Shown here: positions 16,699 to 25,880 of the stretch, piece after piece | Layout: each line of letters begins with the position of its first letter | Position numbering within the stretch: the first letter of the stretch is position 1 | Origin: an uncultured Sphingomonas sp. | GTDB lineage: Bacteria; Pseudomonadota; Alphaproteobacteria; Sphingomonadales; Sphingomonadaceae | DNA length: 64,000 nucleotides | Direction of reading: 5' to 3' | Assembly: GCF_913778135.1 (NCBI RefSeq) | Contig: NZ_CAJYVU010000103.1 | Location: forward strand, 1 to 64,000 | Notes under the pieces: generated by a model | Told to the model about the DNA's origin: nothing | The model's database searches: none | The model's input: the letters and a program-made list of their open reading frames with translations, nothing else | Position numbers and translations under genes: made by a program

Positions 16699-16824
16699 TC
16701 ACGCCAGACCCAGCCCAAATGCCAGCGCCGCGCCGATGCCCAGCGTGCAGGCGGACAGCAGCAAGGTCGCGCCGAACTCCAGCTCGCTCCAGGCGCGACA
16801 CACCCGGTGATCCCAGTGTTCCAT
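16699..16824 (-). CDS. Possible 41-aa membrane protein
   Basis: An ATG at 16824 has an excellent ribosome site (GGAGAAGGATA) and encodes 'MEHWDHRVCRAWSELEFGAT' followed by one hydrophobic helix ('LLLSACTLGIGAALAFGLGL') ending at the stop. It is in the gap between convergent ppc and pepN and is one of several overlapping small frames, so it could be spurious. The ribosome site and the clean single-span design favour a real small membrane protein. Confidence 0.4.
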   Translation of the reverse strand: MEHWDHRVCRAWSELEFGATLLLSACTLGIGAALAFGLGLA

Positions 16825-16936
16825 TATCCTTCTCCCGGCGCGCTTCCCTTGTCGGTGATCGTCGCCAGTGCGGAAGGTTCTCCAATCGCCCGTGCGGGTC
16901 AAGACAGCCTTGCTGACGTGGAACCGCGCGCCGGCA

Positions 16937-19549
16937 TCACCCCTCCAGGCTCTTCGACGCCTGCTCGAACAGGTCCTTCGACAGGCCGGGATGCGCGACG
17001 ATACGCTCCAGCTCGGCCCGCATCAGCGCGGCGCGGGTCGGATCGAAGCGGCGCCAGCGCCCCAAGGGAGGCAGCAGCTTCGCCGCGGTCTGCGGGTTGA
17101 GCGCGTCGAGCGCGATCAGCTGGTCGGCGAGCCACCGATAGCCTGCACCACCCTTCGCGTGGAACGCGCGCTGGTTGACGCCGAACGCTCCGATCAGCGA
17201 GCGCGCGCGGTTTGGATTGGCGAGCGAGAAATCGGGGTGGCGCGCGAGCTCGTCGACCAGCGCGGGGGTATCGTCGGCGGAGGACAGCGCCTGCGTCTGG
17301 AACCACTTGTCGAGCACCAGCGAATTACCCTGGTACCGCTGGTAGAAGATGTCGAGCGCGGCGTCGCGCTCTTCTGAATGGCTACCGACGAGCGTGGTGA
17401 GCGCGCCCTGCCGATCGGTCATATTGTCGGCGTCGGCGAACTGCGCATAGGCGAGCTTTGCCGCGTCGTCCGCACCGGACGCCGCAATATAGCCGAGTGC
17501 GACGTTGCGCAGCCGCCGCCGGCCCTTGTCCTCGGGCGTATAGGCGTAGGCGCGGCCGCTGCCCGCCTCGTACGCGGTGCGCCAGCGCGCCTCCAACTCA
17601 AGCCCGAGATCGCGGCGCAGCGCCTCGCGCGCGGCGTGGATCGCGTCCGGGTCGACCGTCGACAATTGGTCGCCGACGAAGCTCTCCGACGGTAGCAGCA
17701 CCGCTTCGGCGACGAACGCGGGGTCGAGTTCGGGATTGTCGAGTGTGTCGGCAACCGCGGCGATCACCGCGTCGTGATCGGCCTTGCCCTCGATCGTCGC
17801 GGCGACGAGCGTGTCGAGCATCAGCTGCTGCATCGCCTCATAGCGCGCGAACGGATCGTCGTCGTGGCGCGCGAGGAAAGCGAGATCGGCGGCGGTGCGG
17901 TCGCTCTCGATCACGACCGGCGCGGAGAAGCCGCGGTTGAGCGAGACGATCGGCCGCTCGGCAATCGTCTCGAACGTCACGCTGGCGCTCGCGTCCGACA
18001 GGATGACGAGCTGCTCCTCGGTGAGCGCATCCCCCGTCTCGGCACCGAACAGGCGTATCTTGAGCGGCAATACCTGCGGCAGTTTGTTCGACTGCCCCGG
18101 CGTGTCGGGCACCTTTTGCGCAAGGTTGACCGTCGCGCGGCCCGAACCCGGCTCGTGCTCCAGCGACACCGACACGCGCGGGGTACCTGCCTGGGAGTAC
18201 CACAAGCGGAACTGCGACAGGTCGACCCCGCCCGCTTCCTCCATGCAGGCGACGTAATCCTCGCAGGTCGCCGCCGTGCCGTCGAAGCGGTCGAAATACA
18301 GGTCGGTTGCCGCGCGGAAGCGGTCCGGCCCCAGGATCGTCGCCATCATGCGGATCAGCTCCGCACCCTTGTTGTAGATCGTGGCGGTATAGAAATTGGA
18401 GATTTCAAGGTAGCTTTCCGGGCGGACCGGGTGCGCCAGCGGGCTTGCGTCCTCCGGGAATTGCCCGGCGCGCAGGCCGCGCACATCCTCGATCCGCTTG
18501 ACCGCGGCCGAACCCTGGTCGGCCGAGAAGCCCTGGTCCCGGTAGACGGTGAAGCCTTCCTTCAAGGAAAGCTGGAACCAGTCGCGGCAGGTGATGCGGT
18601 TGCCCGACCAATTGTGGAAATATTCGTGCGCGACGACTGCCGCAATCGCGTCGTAATCGTAATCGGTGGCTGTGTCGGGATCGGCGAGGATGTAGCGGCT
18701 GTTGAAGATGTTCAGCCCCTTGTTCTCCATCGCGCCGAAGTTGAAGTCGTCGACCGCAACGATGTTGAACACGTCGAGGTCATATTCGCGGCCGTAGACG
18801 CGCTCGTCCCACGCCATCGACAGCTTCAATGCGTGGAGCGCATGGTCGGTCTTGGCGAGGTCCGCCTCGCGCACCCAGATGCCGAGTTCGACCGTGCGGC
18901 CCGAGCGCGTGGTGAACGTGCCGCGGTTGACCGCCAGATCGCCCGCGACCAACGCGAACAGATAGGATGACTTGGGGAATGGATCGTGCCACTCGGCCCA
19001 GTGGTTGCCGTCGTCGTTATCGCCCTGCGCCACCGGATCGCCGTTGGCGAGCAGCACGGGAAAGCGCGCCTTGTCCGCGGTCATCCGCACCGAATAGGTC
19101 GACAGAACGTCGGGGCGGTCGGGAAAATAGGTGATGCGCCGAAATCCTTCCGCCTCGCACTGCGTGCACAGGTTGCCGCCGCTCGCGTATAATCCCATCA
19201 GCTGCGTGTTGCGCTCGGGCGCGATCTCGACCTCGGTCTCGATCACGTGGGCGTCGCCGGGCAGGGGAAGGACGAGCTGCTCGCCCTCGATACGCCAGTC
19301 GTTGACCGACACGCCGTCGACCGCCACCGACACGATCCGCTGTCCCGCACCATCGAGCCGCAGCGGCAGGTCGTGCGCACCCGATCGCTCGACCGACAGC
19401 CGCGCGCGCACGCGCGTCACCGCGGGATCGAGCGCGAAGTCGAGCGTGGTCGTCGGCACCGTCCAGGCGGGGGCGGTGTAATCCTCGCGCCGGATCACCG
19501 CAGGTGCGGACGGGGCAGGGGTCAAGGCGGCGTGCGTGGCGTCGAGCAT
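16937..19549 (-). CDS. pepN: Aminopeptidase N (M1 family, bacterial PepN type)
   Basis: Starting at ATG 19549, with AGGAACC upstream, the protein is 870 aa, the usual PepN length. It contains the exopeptidase motif 'GAMENKGLN', the zinc motif 'VAHEYFHNW' with the downstream Glu in 'LKEGFTVYRDQ', and the PepN-specific N-terminal 'QCEAEGFRRITYFPDRPD'. It is a cytoplasmic zinc aminopeptidase that degrades peptides in the last steps of protein turnover. The ORF runs to 19675, but the extra residues look random. It is divergent from the M28 peptidase gene. Confidence 0.95.
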   Translation of the reverse strand: MLDATHAALTPAPSAPAVIRREDYTAPAWTVPTTTLDFALDPAVTRVRARLSVERSGAHDLPLRLDGAGQRIVSVAVDGVSVNDWRIEGEQLVLPLPGDAHVIETEVEIAPERNTQLMGLYASGGNLCTQCEAEGFRRITYFPDRPDVLSTYSVRMTADKARFPVLLANGDPVAQGDNDDGNHWAEWHDPFPKSSYLFALVAGDLAVNRGTFTTRSGRTVELGIWVREADLAKTDHALHALKLSMAWDERVYGREYDLDVFNIVAVDDFNFGAMENKGLNIFNSRYILADPDTATDYDYDAIAAVVAHEYFHNWSGNRITCRDWFQLSLKEGFTVYRDQGFSADQGSAAVKRIEDVRGLRAGQFPEDASPLAHPVRPESYLEISNFYTATIYNKGAELIRMMATILGPDRFRAATDLYFDRFDGTAATCEDYVACMEEAGGVDLSQFRLWYSQAGTPRVSVSLEHEPGSGRATVNLAQKVPDTPGQSNKLPQVLPLKIRLFGAETGDALTEEQLVILSDASASVTFETIAERPIVSLNRGFSAPVVIESDRTAADLAFLARHDDDPFARYEAMQQLMLDTLVAATIEGKADHDAVIAAVADTLDNPELDPAFVAEAVLLPSESFVGDQLSTVDPDAIHAAREALRRDLGLELEARWRTAYEAGSGRAYAYTPEDKGRRRLRNVALGYIAASGADDAAKLAYAQFADADNMTDRQGALTTLVGSHSEERDAALDIFYQRYQGNSLVLDKWFQTQALSSADDTPALVDELARHPDFSLANPNRARSLIGAFGVNQRAFHAKGGAGYRWLADQLIALDALNPQTAAKLLPPLGRWRRFDPTRAALMRAELERIVAHPGLSKDLFEQASKSLEG

Positions 19550-19690
19550 GACGGTTCCTATCATCGGCGGACGCCAAGGTTCCATAGCCAAGCCATGGAT
19601 GCCGCGATCTCCTTGGCCCTCCGGCAGCGGGGTTGCGCGCCCGTGGCGGGCTGCTAGGCCCGATCGTGAGAACAAGGAGAGCGAAAAATC

Positions 19691-21283
19691 GTGAAGCGTT
19701 TGCTGGCGGTTGCGTCACTGGTCCTGCTGCTGGGTGCTGCCCCGTCACCCGAGAATGCGCCCGCGCCGCGCGCCGCGGAGGAAGCCGCGATCCGCGCGCA
19801 CGTTGCTTATCTCGCCTCCGACGCGCTCGCCGGGCGTGAGGCGGGCAGCGCGGGGTTCGACACCGCCGCTGCTTATGTCGCGCAGCAATTCGCCGCTGCC
19901 GGGCTCAAGCCGGGGGCGGACGGCGCGTATTTGCAACGCGTGCCTTTGATGAAATACCAGGTTGCGGGAGACGCCGCCGCAGCGATCAACGGCGTCGCGC
20001 TCACGCCGGGTGAGGACTTCGTCGCGACGGCGAATCCGCAGGCTGCGCGCACCGACGTGTCGGCGCGCGTAGTGTTCGTCGGGCAGGGCGTCTCTGCTCC
20101 CGCGCGCGGCCACGACGATTACGCGAAGGTTGACGCGCGCGGCGCGATCGTCGCGCTGGTCGGCGGCGCGCCCGCCGACATGCAGAGCGAGGAGCACGCC
20201 TATTTCGCCAGCATCCGAACAAAGCTGCAGGCGGCCGCCGCGCATGGTGCGATCGGCGCGGTGCTGCTGACGGGCGGCGCGAGAAGGGCGCGACCGGTCC
20301 GCGCGGGTGGGGTGCAATACGGCTGGGCGACGCCCGAGGGTACCGCCTTCGCGCCCGGCGTGCCGCTGCTGGCGAACTTCACCGATGCCGGCGCGACCAA
20401 GCTGTTCGCGGGCGCGGGCACGACCTGGGACCAGGCGCGCGCCGAGGTGAACGGCAAGCAGGCGTTCCCGCCCGCCGTGCTCAAGACCACGCTGCGCATC
20501 CAGAGCGCGACGCAGTTCACGCCCGTAGCCTCATCCAACGTCGTCGGCGTGCTGCCCGGCACCGATCCCGCGCGGTCGAACGAGGTGGTCGTGCTCTCCG
20601 CACACCTCGACCACATCGGTATCAGCAAGAAACCGAACGCGAACGGCGACGCGATCAACAACGGCGCGCTCGACGACGCGATCGGGATCGCCAGCCTGAT
20701 CGAGGAAGCGCGCCGTTTCCAGCGCGCAGGCGCCGGCAAGCGGACGATCGTGTTCCTGGCGGTGACGGCCGAGGAAAAGGGGCTGGTCGGCAGCGACTAT
20801 TTCGTGCGGCATCGGCCCAAGGGGCTGGAGAATATCGTTGCCGACGTGAACCTCGACATGCCGGTGCTGACCTACGCATTCAGCGACGTGGTCGCGTTCG
20901 GCGGCGACCGCTCGACGCTCGGCCCCGTGATTGCGCGCGCGGCGAAGGGGGCGGGTGTCGTCACCTCGCCCGATCCAATTCCCGAGCAGACGATCTTCAC
21001 GCGATCGGACCATTTCCGCTTCGTCGAGGCGGGCGTGCCGTCCGTCTTTCTGTGGCCGGGGCTGAAGGCCGAGGGCGCGCGCGCCGCGTTCGAGGACTTC
21101 ATGAAGAACCGCTACCACCAGCCGGGCGATGAAATCGACGCCGGCATCCTGTGGGATCAGGCGGTGCGCTTCGTCGACATCAACTATGCGATTGCGCGCG
21201 ACATCGCTGACGCGCCCGCGAAGCCGGTGTGGAACAAGGGCGACTATTTCGGCACCGCCTTCAAGGGCCCGATGGCGAACTGA
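19691..21283 (+). CDS. Secreted M28-family metallopeptidase
   Basis: A GTG start opens a classic signal peptide ('MKRLLAVASLVLLLGAAPS'). A PA-like insert region precedes the M28 catalytic domain. Its metal ligands and catalytic residues appear in 'VVLSAHLDHIG' (His, Asp), 'NNGALDDAIGIA' (Asp), 'AVTAEEKGLVGS' (Glu pair), 'VNLDMP' (Asp) and 'FTRSDHFRF' (His). At 530 aa it fits bacterial M28 aminopeptidase/carboxypeptidase-like enzymes exported to the periplasm. The stop overlaps the next start (TGATG), so translation is coupled to the SDR gene. Confidence 0.85.
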   Translation: MKRLLAVASLVLLLGAAPSPENAPAPRAAEEAAIRAHVAYLASDALAGREAGSAGFDTAAAYVAQQFAAAGLKPGADGAYLQRVPLMKYQVAGDAAAAINGVALTPGEDFVATANPQAARTDVSARVVFVGQGVSAPARGHDDYAKVDARGAIVALVGGAPADMQSEEHAYFASIRTKLQAAAAHGAIGAVLLTGGARRARPVRAGGVQYGWATPEGTAFAPGVPLLANFTDAGATKLFAGAGTTWDQARAEVNGKQAFPPAVLKTTLRIQSATQFTPVASSNVVGVLPGTDPARSNEVVVLSAHLDHIGISKKPNANGDAINNGALDDAIGIASLIEEARRFQRAGAGKRTIVFLAVTAEEKGLVGSDYFVRHRPKGLENIVADVNLDMPVLTYAFSDVVAFGGDRSTLGPVIARAAKGAGVVTSPDPIPEQTIFTRSDHFRFVEAGVPSVFLWPGLKAEGARAAFEDFMKNRYHQPGDEIDAGILWDQAVRFVDINYAIARDIADAPAKPVWNKGDYFGTAFKGPMAN

Positions 21284-22098
21284 TGTTCGTCTTCGGCCTG
21301 GGCTATGCCGCGCGGGCGATCGTTGCGGCGGCGGGTGGCGTCGCGGTCGGCACCACGCGCGACGGTCGTGACGGCACGCTTCCGTACGACGACGCAGCCG
21401 CGGTGAGGGCGGCATTGGCGGCGAGCGAGCGCGTGCTGGTGTCGATCCCGCCCGACGCGCAGGGCGATCCGGTGCTGCGCGATTATGCCGACCAGCTGTC
21501 GGGCAAATGGGTCGGCTATCTCTCCTCCACCGGCGTCTACGGCGACGCGGGCGGTGGCTGGGTCGACGAGAGCGCGCCTGCGAACCGCGGACGCCGCCCG
21601 CTGCGCAACGCCGCCGACGCCGCCTGGCTCGCGCACGGCGCGCACGTGTTCCGCCTGCCCGGCATCTACGGCCCCGGCCGCTCCGCGCTCGACCGCGTGG
21701 CGGCGGGTGAGGCGCATCGCACCGGCATCACCGATCAGGTGTTCAGCCGCGTCCACGTCGATGACATCGCGGCGGGCGTCGTCGCCGCGTTCGCTGCGCC
21801 GCCGGGTGCGTACAATCTCGCGGACGACGAACCCGCCAGCCAGGATGCGGTGGTCGAGTACGCTGCTGATCTGCTCGGCCTGGCACCGCCGCCGTTCGCC
21901 TCGCTCGATGCGCTGTCGCCGATGGCGCGCGGCTTCTACGCCGAGAACCGGCGCGTCGCGAATGGCAAGGCGAAGCGCGTGCTCGGCTGGCGCCCGCGCT
22001 ACCCGACCTACCGGTTCGGCCTGCGCGCGGTCAGCGCGATGACCAGCCCGACCCCCGCGAGTACACCGCCCGCCGCCGCCAATATCGACCAGCGGTAA
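21283..22098 (+). CDS. NAD(P)-binding epimerase/dehydratase-like protein (YeeZ type)
   Basis: The 271-aa protein opens directly with the nucleotide loop 'MFVFGLGYAARAIVAAAGG'. It has 'YLSSTGVYGDAGGGWVDE', 'RLPGIYGPGRSALDRV' and 'FSRVHVDDIAAGVVAAF', the set found in the short YeeZ/SDR-like family. In place of the YxxxK catalytic pair there is an Arg-rich 'NRGRRPLRNAADAAW', as is common in that subgroup. The reaction is unknown. It overlaps the M28 stop by TGATG and its last 91 bp overlap the convergent EamA gene. Confidence 0.75.
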   Translation: MFVFGLGYAARAIVAAAGGVAVGTTRDGRDGTLPYDDAAAVRAALAASERVLVSIPPDAQGDPVLRDYADQLSGKWVGYLSSTGVYGDAGGGWVDESAPANRGRRPLRNAADAAWLAHGAHVFRLPGIYGPGRSALDRVAAGEAHRTGITDQVFSRVHVDDIAAGVVAAFAAPPGAYNLADDEPASQDAVVEYAADLLGLAPPPFASLDALSPMARGFYAENRRVANGKAKRVLGWRPRYPTYRFGLRAVSAMTSPTPASTPPAAANIDQR

Positions 22099-22931
22099 CC
22101 CTCGAACACCGTCGACAGCAGCATGGCGATCACCGGCACGATCACGCTGTTGTACGCCGCCTTAGCCGGGCCGATTGTGCGGATGATGCGGAAATATAGC
22201 GTGAACGCGAGTGCCGAGGCGGCGAGCCCGAGGTACAGCACGCCCGCGATATAGCTGGGCCGGGGATCGAACACCGGCGCGCCAACGGTCGCCAGCGCGA
22301 AGGCGGCGTCCATCGCGGCACCCAGCAGCATCGCGACCGCCAGCATCGGGATCATCGGATAGCGCGCCGCGGTCTTTGTCGCCTGCATGACGTTCGCGAC
22401 CGAGGCCGACAGGATCGCGCAGCCCGTCAGCGCGATGCCGATCAGCGCCTCACCCGCGCCGTTCGGGTTGCTGCGCGCCTCCTGAATGAACAAGAGCGCG
22501 ACCCCCGCCATCGCCACCGCTGAGCCAAGAAGCAGCTGCCGTCCCATCCGCTGTCCGAGGAAGATGCGCGCGAACACGGCATTGGGCACCAGCAGCAGCG
22601 CGAACACGACCGAGACGAGGCCCGAGGTGATGTGTTGCTCGGCGCGGTAGACGAAGTTGAAGTTGCACACGAACTGCGCCAGTCCCAGCACCCCTGCGAA
22701 CAGCCAGCCGGTGCGATCGAACGACAGCCGCTCGCCCTTGGAGATCGCCACGACCGCGAGCGTCACCCCTGCCACTGCGAAACGATACGCGACCGACCAG
22801 CTCGGCGGCACCATCGCGCCCGACAGCTGATCGCGGATCACGATCCAGGTCGATCCCCAGATTAGCAGCACGATCGTGAACGGGATCAGCACGCTGGCGC
22901 GCGTGGACTGCGGGGGCGGGGCGGCGGACAT
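22008..22931 (-). CDS. EamA/DMT-superfamily transporter
   Basis: The 307-aa protein has ten hydrophobic helices in two repeats, beginning with 'FTIVLLIWGSTWIVIRDQL', the usual EamA opening. The second repeat ends with 'YNSVIVPVIAMLLSTVFEGY', typical of drug/metabolite exporters. The substrate cannot be told from sequence. Its 3' end overlaps the 3' end of the SDR gene in antisense by 91 bp, an unusual but open arrangement on both strands. Confidence 0.85.
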   Translation of the reverse strand: MSAAPPPQSTRASVLIPFTIVLLIWGSTWIVIRDQLSGAMVPPSWSVAYRFAVAGVTLAVVAISKGERLSFDRTGWLFAGVLGLAQFVCNFNFVYRAEQHITSGLVSVVFALLLVPNAVFARIFLGQRMGRQLLLGSAVAMAGVALLFIQEARSNPNGAGEALIGIALTGCAILSASVANVMQATKTAARYPMIPMLAVAMLLGAAMDAAFALATVGAPVFDPRPSYIAGVLYLGLAASALAFTLYFRIIRTIGPAKAAYNSVIVPVIAMLLSTVFEGYRWSILAAAGGVLAGVGLVIALTARRPNR

Positions 22932-23074
22932 GGAAGCGCGATTAACAGATCACGGCATGGAGGCCATGCTGAACCGCGGATAACGGGCGCATTCAGCCGC
23001 CGCTCAACGCGACTCGCGCAGAGATGCACGATCGGCGCGGCACCCTTGCCGCGCCGGAACAGTGGAGCAGGCAG

Positions 23075-23530
23075 ATGCTGAAGACGCTTTCGATCGCCGC
23101 CGGAACGCTGGCGATGGCTGTTACCTCGTTCGCGCCGGTCGCGGCGCAGGCGCAGGGCTATTACCGCGGCTACGATGATCGCGGATACAGCCGGGCGGAG
23201 AACGACGATCGCTACCGCGACCATGAGCGGGCCTATGCGGACGCCGATCGTGACGGCTGGAACCAGGGGCCGCAATATTACGAGACCGATCGGCCGCGTC
23301 GCTATCGCCCGCGGACCTACCGCGATGCGCGCGATTATCGCTACACCGATCGCGGCTGCCAGAACGGCACTACCGGCACGATTGTCGGCGCGATCGCTGG
23401 TGGCCTTCTCGGCCGTGTGATCGATCGTCGCGGCGACCGCACGCTCGGCACCGTGCTGGGCGCGGGCGGCGGCGCGCTGGCGGGCAATGCGGTCGAGCGG
23501 TCGAACAACCCGGCCTACTGCCGCCGCTGA
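23075..23530 (+). CDS. Exported glycine-zipper protein
   Basis: ATG 23075 opens a signal peptide ('MLKTLSIAAGTLAMAV' to 'VAAQAQG'). A Tyr/Arg/Asp-rich, low-complexity stretch follows ('RGYDDRGYSRAENDDRYRDH'), and then a glycine-zipper helix pair ('GTIVGAIAGGLLG', 'GTVLGAGGGALAGNAVER'). This is the pattern of 17-kDa surface-antigen/RcnB-like envelope proteins of sphingomonads. It probably sits in or near the outer membrane. The upstream ATG 23024 in the ORF track precedes the signal and is rejected. Confidence 0.75.
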   Translation: MLKTLSIAAGTLAMAVTSFAPVAAQAQGYYRGYDDRGYSRAENDDRYRDHERAYADADRDGWNQGPQYYETDRPRRYRPRTYRDARDYRYTDRGCQNGTTGTIVGAIAGGLLGRVIDRRGDRTLGTVLGAGGGALAGNAVERSNNPAYCRR

Positions 23531-23547
23531 TCGCGAAGGCCGGGTAG

Positions 23548-23571
23548 AGGAGGGCGAGCGATCGTCCTCCT
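23548..23571. terminator. Hairpin between convergent genes
   Basis: AGGAGG-(12 nt)-CCTCCT lies in the 47-bp gap between two convergent genes and could fold as a short bidirectional terminator. There is no strong T tract, so this is weak evidence. Confidence 0.3.
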
Positions 23572-23577
23572 ACAGTG

Positions 23578-24579
23578 TCAAAGCGCCGCGATCGCCTCGG
23601 CAAGCGGGCGAATGTCGTCGGCGCTCTGGTCCCACGACACGACAAGCCTCGCCTCGCCCGCGCCCCAATCGTAGAAGTCGAATCCCTTGGCGCGTAGGCT
23701 CGCCGCTTCCTCGGCGGTGACGCGCAGGAATACCTCATTGCCATCGGCCGGGTGGATCAGCCGATCATCCGCTGCCGCCGCGATCAGTTGCGCGCCCGCG
23801 TTGCTCGCGCGCGCGCAATCGAGCCAGACGTCGTTGTCGAGCATCGCAAGGATTTGCGCGGCGAGATAGCGTCCCTTCGACAGCAGCAATCCGGCACGCT
23901 TGCGGCGGAACACCGTCGCGTCGGCCAGCTCCGGTCGGAAAAACACCAAGGCTTCCGCGTTCATGCCGCCGTTCTTGACGAAGCCGAACGACAGCACGTC
24001 GACCCCACCGCGCCACGTGAGATCAGCTGGGCTGGCCCCGGTTGCGACCACTGCATTCGCAAAGCGCGCGCCGTCCATGTGGAAGTGCAAGCCCCGCGCA
24101 CGCGCCACCGCGCCGATCGCAGCGACCTCGCCCGCCGAATAGGCGAGGCCGTATTCGGTCTGGTTGGTGATCGAGATCGCGCTCGGCACCTGCTGGTGGA
24201 TGTCGTAGCGCTGGACGTTCAGCACCGCCTCCAGCGTCTCGGGCGTCACCTTTGCGCCGTCGCCGTCCGCCAGCAGCAGCTTGGCGCCATGGGTGTAGAA
24301 TTCGGGCGCGCCGCACTCGTCGTTCTGGATGTGCGCGTCGCGGTGACACACGACCGATCCGTGCGGTGGGCAGATCGCGGCGAGTGCGAGGCAGTTCGCC
24401 GCCGTCCCGCTCGGCACCCAGAAGACGCGTACCTCGGTCTCGAACGTCTCCGACAGTCGCGCGTCGAGCTGCTTCGACCAACGGTCGCCGTCGTACGCGG
24501 TGTCCAGCGTGTCCACCTCCGCCAGCGCGCGCATGACGGCAGGGTGGACGGGGGCGGCATTGTCGGAGAAGAAGCGCAT
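23578..24579 (-). CDS. ltaE: Low-specificity threonine aldolase
   Basis: ATG 24579 gives the family start 'MRFFSDNAAPVHPAVMRAL' and 333 aa. The PLP fold is recognisable: 'FWVPSGTAANCLAL', the PLP-facing 'LHFHMDGARFANA', and the active-site lysine in 'LSFGFVKNGGMNAEA'. It cleaves threonine or allo-threonine to glycine and acetaldehyde. It lies downstream of, and in line with, the antiporter and PBP1A genes, with a 45-bp gap to the antiporter stop. Confidence 0.88.
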   Translation of the reverse strand: MRFFSDNAAPVHPAVMRALAEVDTLDTAYDGDRWSKQLDARLSETFETEVRVFWVPSGTAANCLALAAICPPHGSVVCHRDAHIQNDECGAPEFYTHGAKLLLADGDGAKVTPETLEAVLNVQRYDIHQQVPSAISITNQTEYGLAYSAGEVAAIGAVARARGLHFHMDGARFANAVVATGASPADLTWRGGVDVLSFGFVKNGGMNAEALVFFRPELADATVFRRKRAGLLLSKGRYLAAQILAMLDNDVWLDCARASNAGAQLIAAAADDRLIHPADGNEVFLRVTAEEAASLRAKGFDFYDWGAGEARLVVSWDQSADDIRPLAEAIAAL

Positions 24580-24624
24580 GTTCAGTGCCTTGGGTCGGCT
24601 GGGCGCCCGCGTCAATCGTGCGCG

Positions 24625-25686
24625 TCAACCATGCGTCGCGATCGCGAACAGTCCCGCCACACCGACCGCGTAGAGGACGAGCACCGCGAGTGAATCGACA
24701 CCCATGCGCCAGAACAGCCGCTTTGGTCGGAAGATCAGCCCGGCGGCGTAGACGCAGGTCAGCAGCACGCCGAGCCCGGCGAGATAGATGTCGCTCGCCT
24801 GCGCCGACGGCAGCACCGCCTCGCCTGATACCACCACCGCGACGAGGAAGAGGACGGGCAGGAACGCGTTGCCACCGAAGATGTCGCTGATCGCGAGCTG
24901 GTAATCCTTCATGCGGACCGAGGTGATCCCCGTGGACAGTTCGGGCAGCGAGGTGGCGGCGGCGAGCACCGTCGCGCCGAACAGTACGCCTGACAGTCCG
25001 ATATGGTCGGCGATCGCATCGCCGCTGCGTTCCAGCAGCACGCCCGCGATGAGCGTGGCGAGCGCGGCGGCGCCGAACATCCAGAACACGCGCGCGCTGT
25101 GCCCCGCTGCCTTGTCCTTCTTCCCCTGCGAATGACCTTTCGGCTCTTCCTGCGTGTCGGGGGCGTCTCCGGCGCTGTCGTGCCACGGCAGGCTGCGACT
25201 GGCGCGGCTCGACAGCCAGATGCCGACCAGCCACAGCGCGGCGATCGCGAGCGCGCCCGGCGTCACGCGGAAGGCGATCAGGTCGCCCGGCAATTGCGTT
25301 GCCATGATCGCGACGATCAGGACCGCGACCACCAGCACTGCCTCGATCACTAGACTGAGGCTCGCGGCACGATAGGTGAGCGGCTTACGCTCCTTCATCG
25401 CCATGTCCATAAAGACGAGCACCACCGTCTGGATCGCGATCCCGCCCAGAATGTTGCCGACGGCGACGCCGATATTGCCGCTCGCCGCCGCGCTGACGGT
25501 GATCGCGAGCTCGGGCAGGTTGGTCGCGATGGCGAGCACGACGATCCCGCCCAGCGCCTTGCCGAGGTGCAGCCGCGCGGACAGTACGTCGGTCGTGTCG
25601 GCGAGCTTGACCCCCGCGATCCAGATCACGCCCGCGCTTGCGGCGAAGATCAGCAGCAGAATGGGAAGCGAGAGCTGCGCGAACAT
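24625..25686 (-). CDS. CaCA-family cation (Na+/Ca2+-type) antiporter
   Basis: The 353-aa protein has about ten membrane helices in two halves. Each half carries the alpha-repeat with an acidic residue: 'VVLAIATNLPELAITVSAA' with 'GNILGG', and 'LAAATSLPELSTGITSVRM' with 'SDIFGGNAF'. A hydrophilic, Lys-rich loop ('EEPKGHSQGKKDKAAGH') separates the halves. It is probably an inner-membrane calcium/cation exchanger. GGAAC precedes the ATG at suitable spacing. It follows PBP1A on the same strand after 194 bp. Confidence 0.85.
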   Translation of the reverse strand: MFAQLSLPILLLIFAASAGVIWIAGVKLADTTDVLSARLHLGKALGGIVVLAIATNLPELAITVSAAASGNIGVAVGNILGGIAIQTVVLVFMDMAMKERKPLTYRAASLSLVIEAVLVVAVLIVAIMATQLPGDLIAFRVTPGALAIAALWLVGIWLSSRASRSLPWHDSAGDAPDTQEEPKGHSQGKKDKAAGHSARVFWMFGAAALATLIAGVLLERSGDAIADHIGLSGVLFGATVLAAATSLPELSTGITSVRMKDYQLAISDIFGGNAFLPVLFLVAVVVSGEAVLPSAQASDIYLAGLGVLLTCVYAAGLIFRPKRLFWRMGVDSLAVLVLYAVGVAGLFAIATHG

Positions 25687-25880
25687 CGGTGTTCCTTCAA
25701 ACGCCGCTACAGTCGCGACGAACAGACAACGAGCAGTTGTGCGTCAGGGTTCGTGCACGTCGTTGGCCGGGAAGGATCAGATAACCGGCTGACAGCCGGA
25801 TCAGCGTTGAAGCGGCCCGGAGGGAAGCGAAGTCATAGGAAAGAGCGTCGCGAAAAGCCGCGATGCGCTCAGTCACCGTG

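Noticed and set aside
17774-18970. 398-aa plus-strand ORF inside pepN
   Set aside because: Antisense shadow of a gene with complete M1 motifs.
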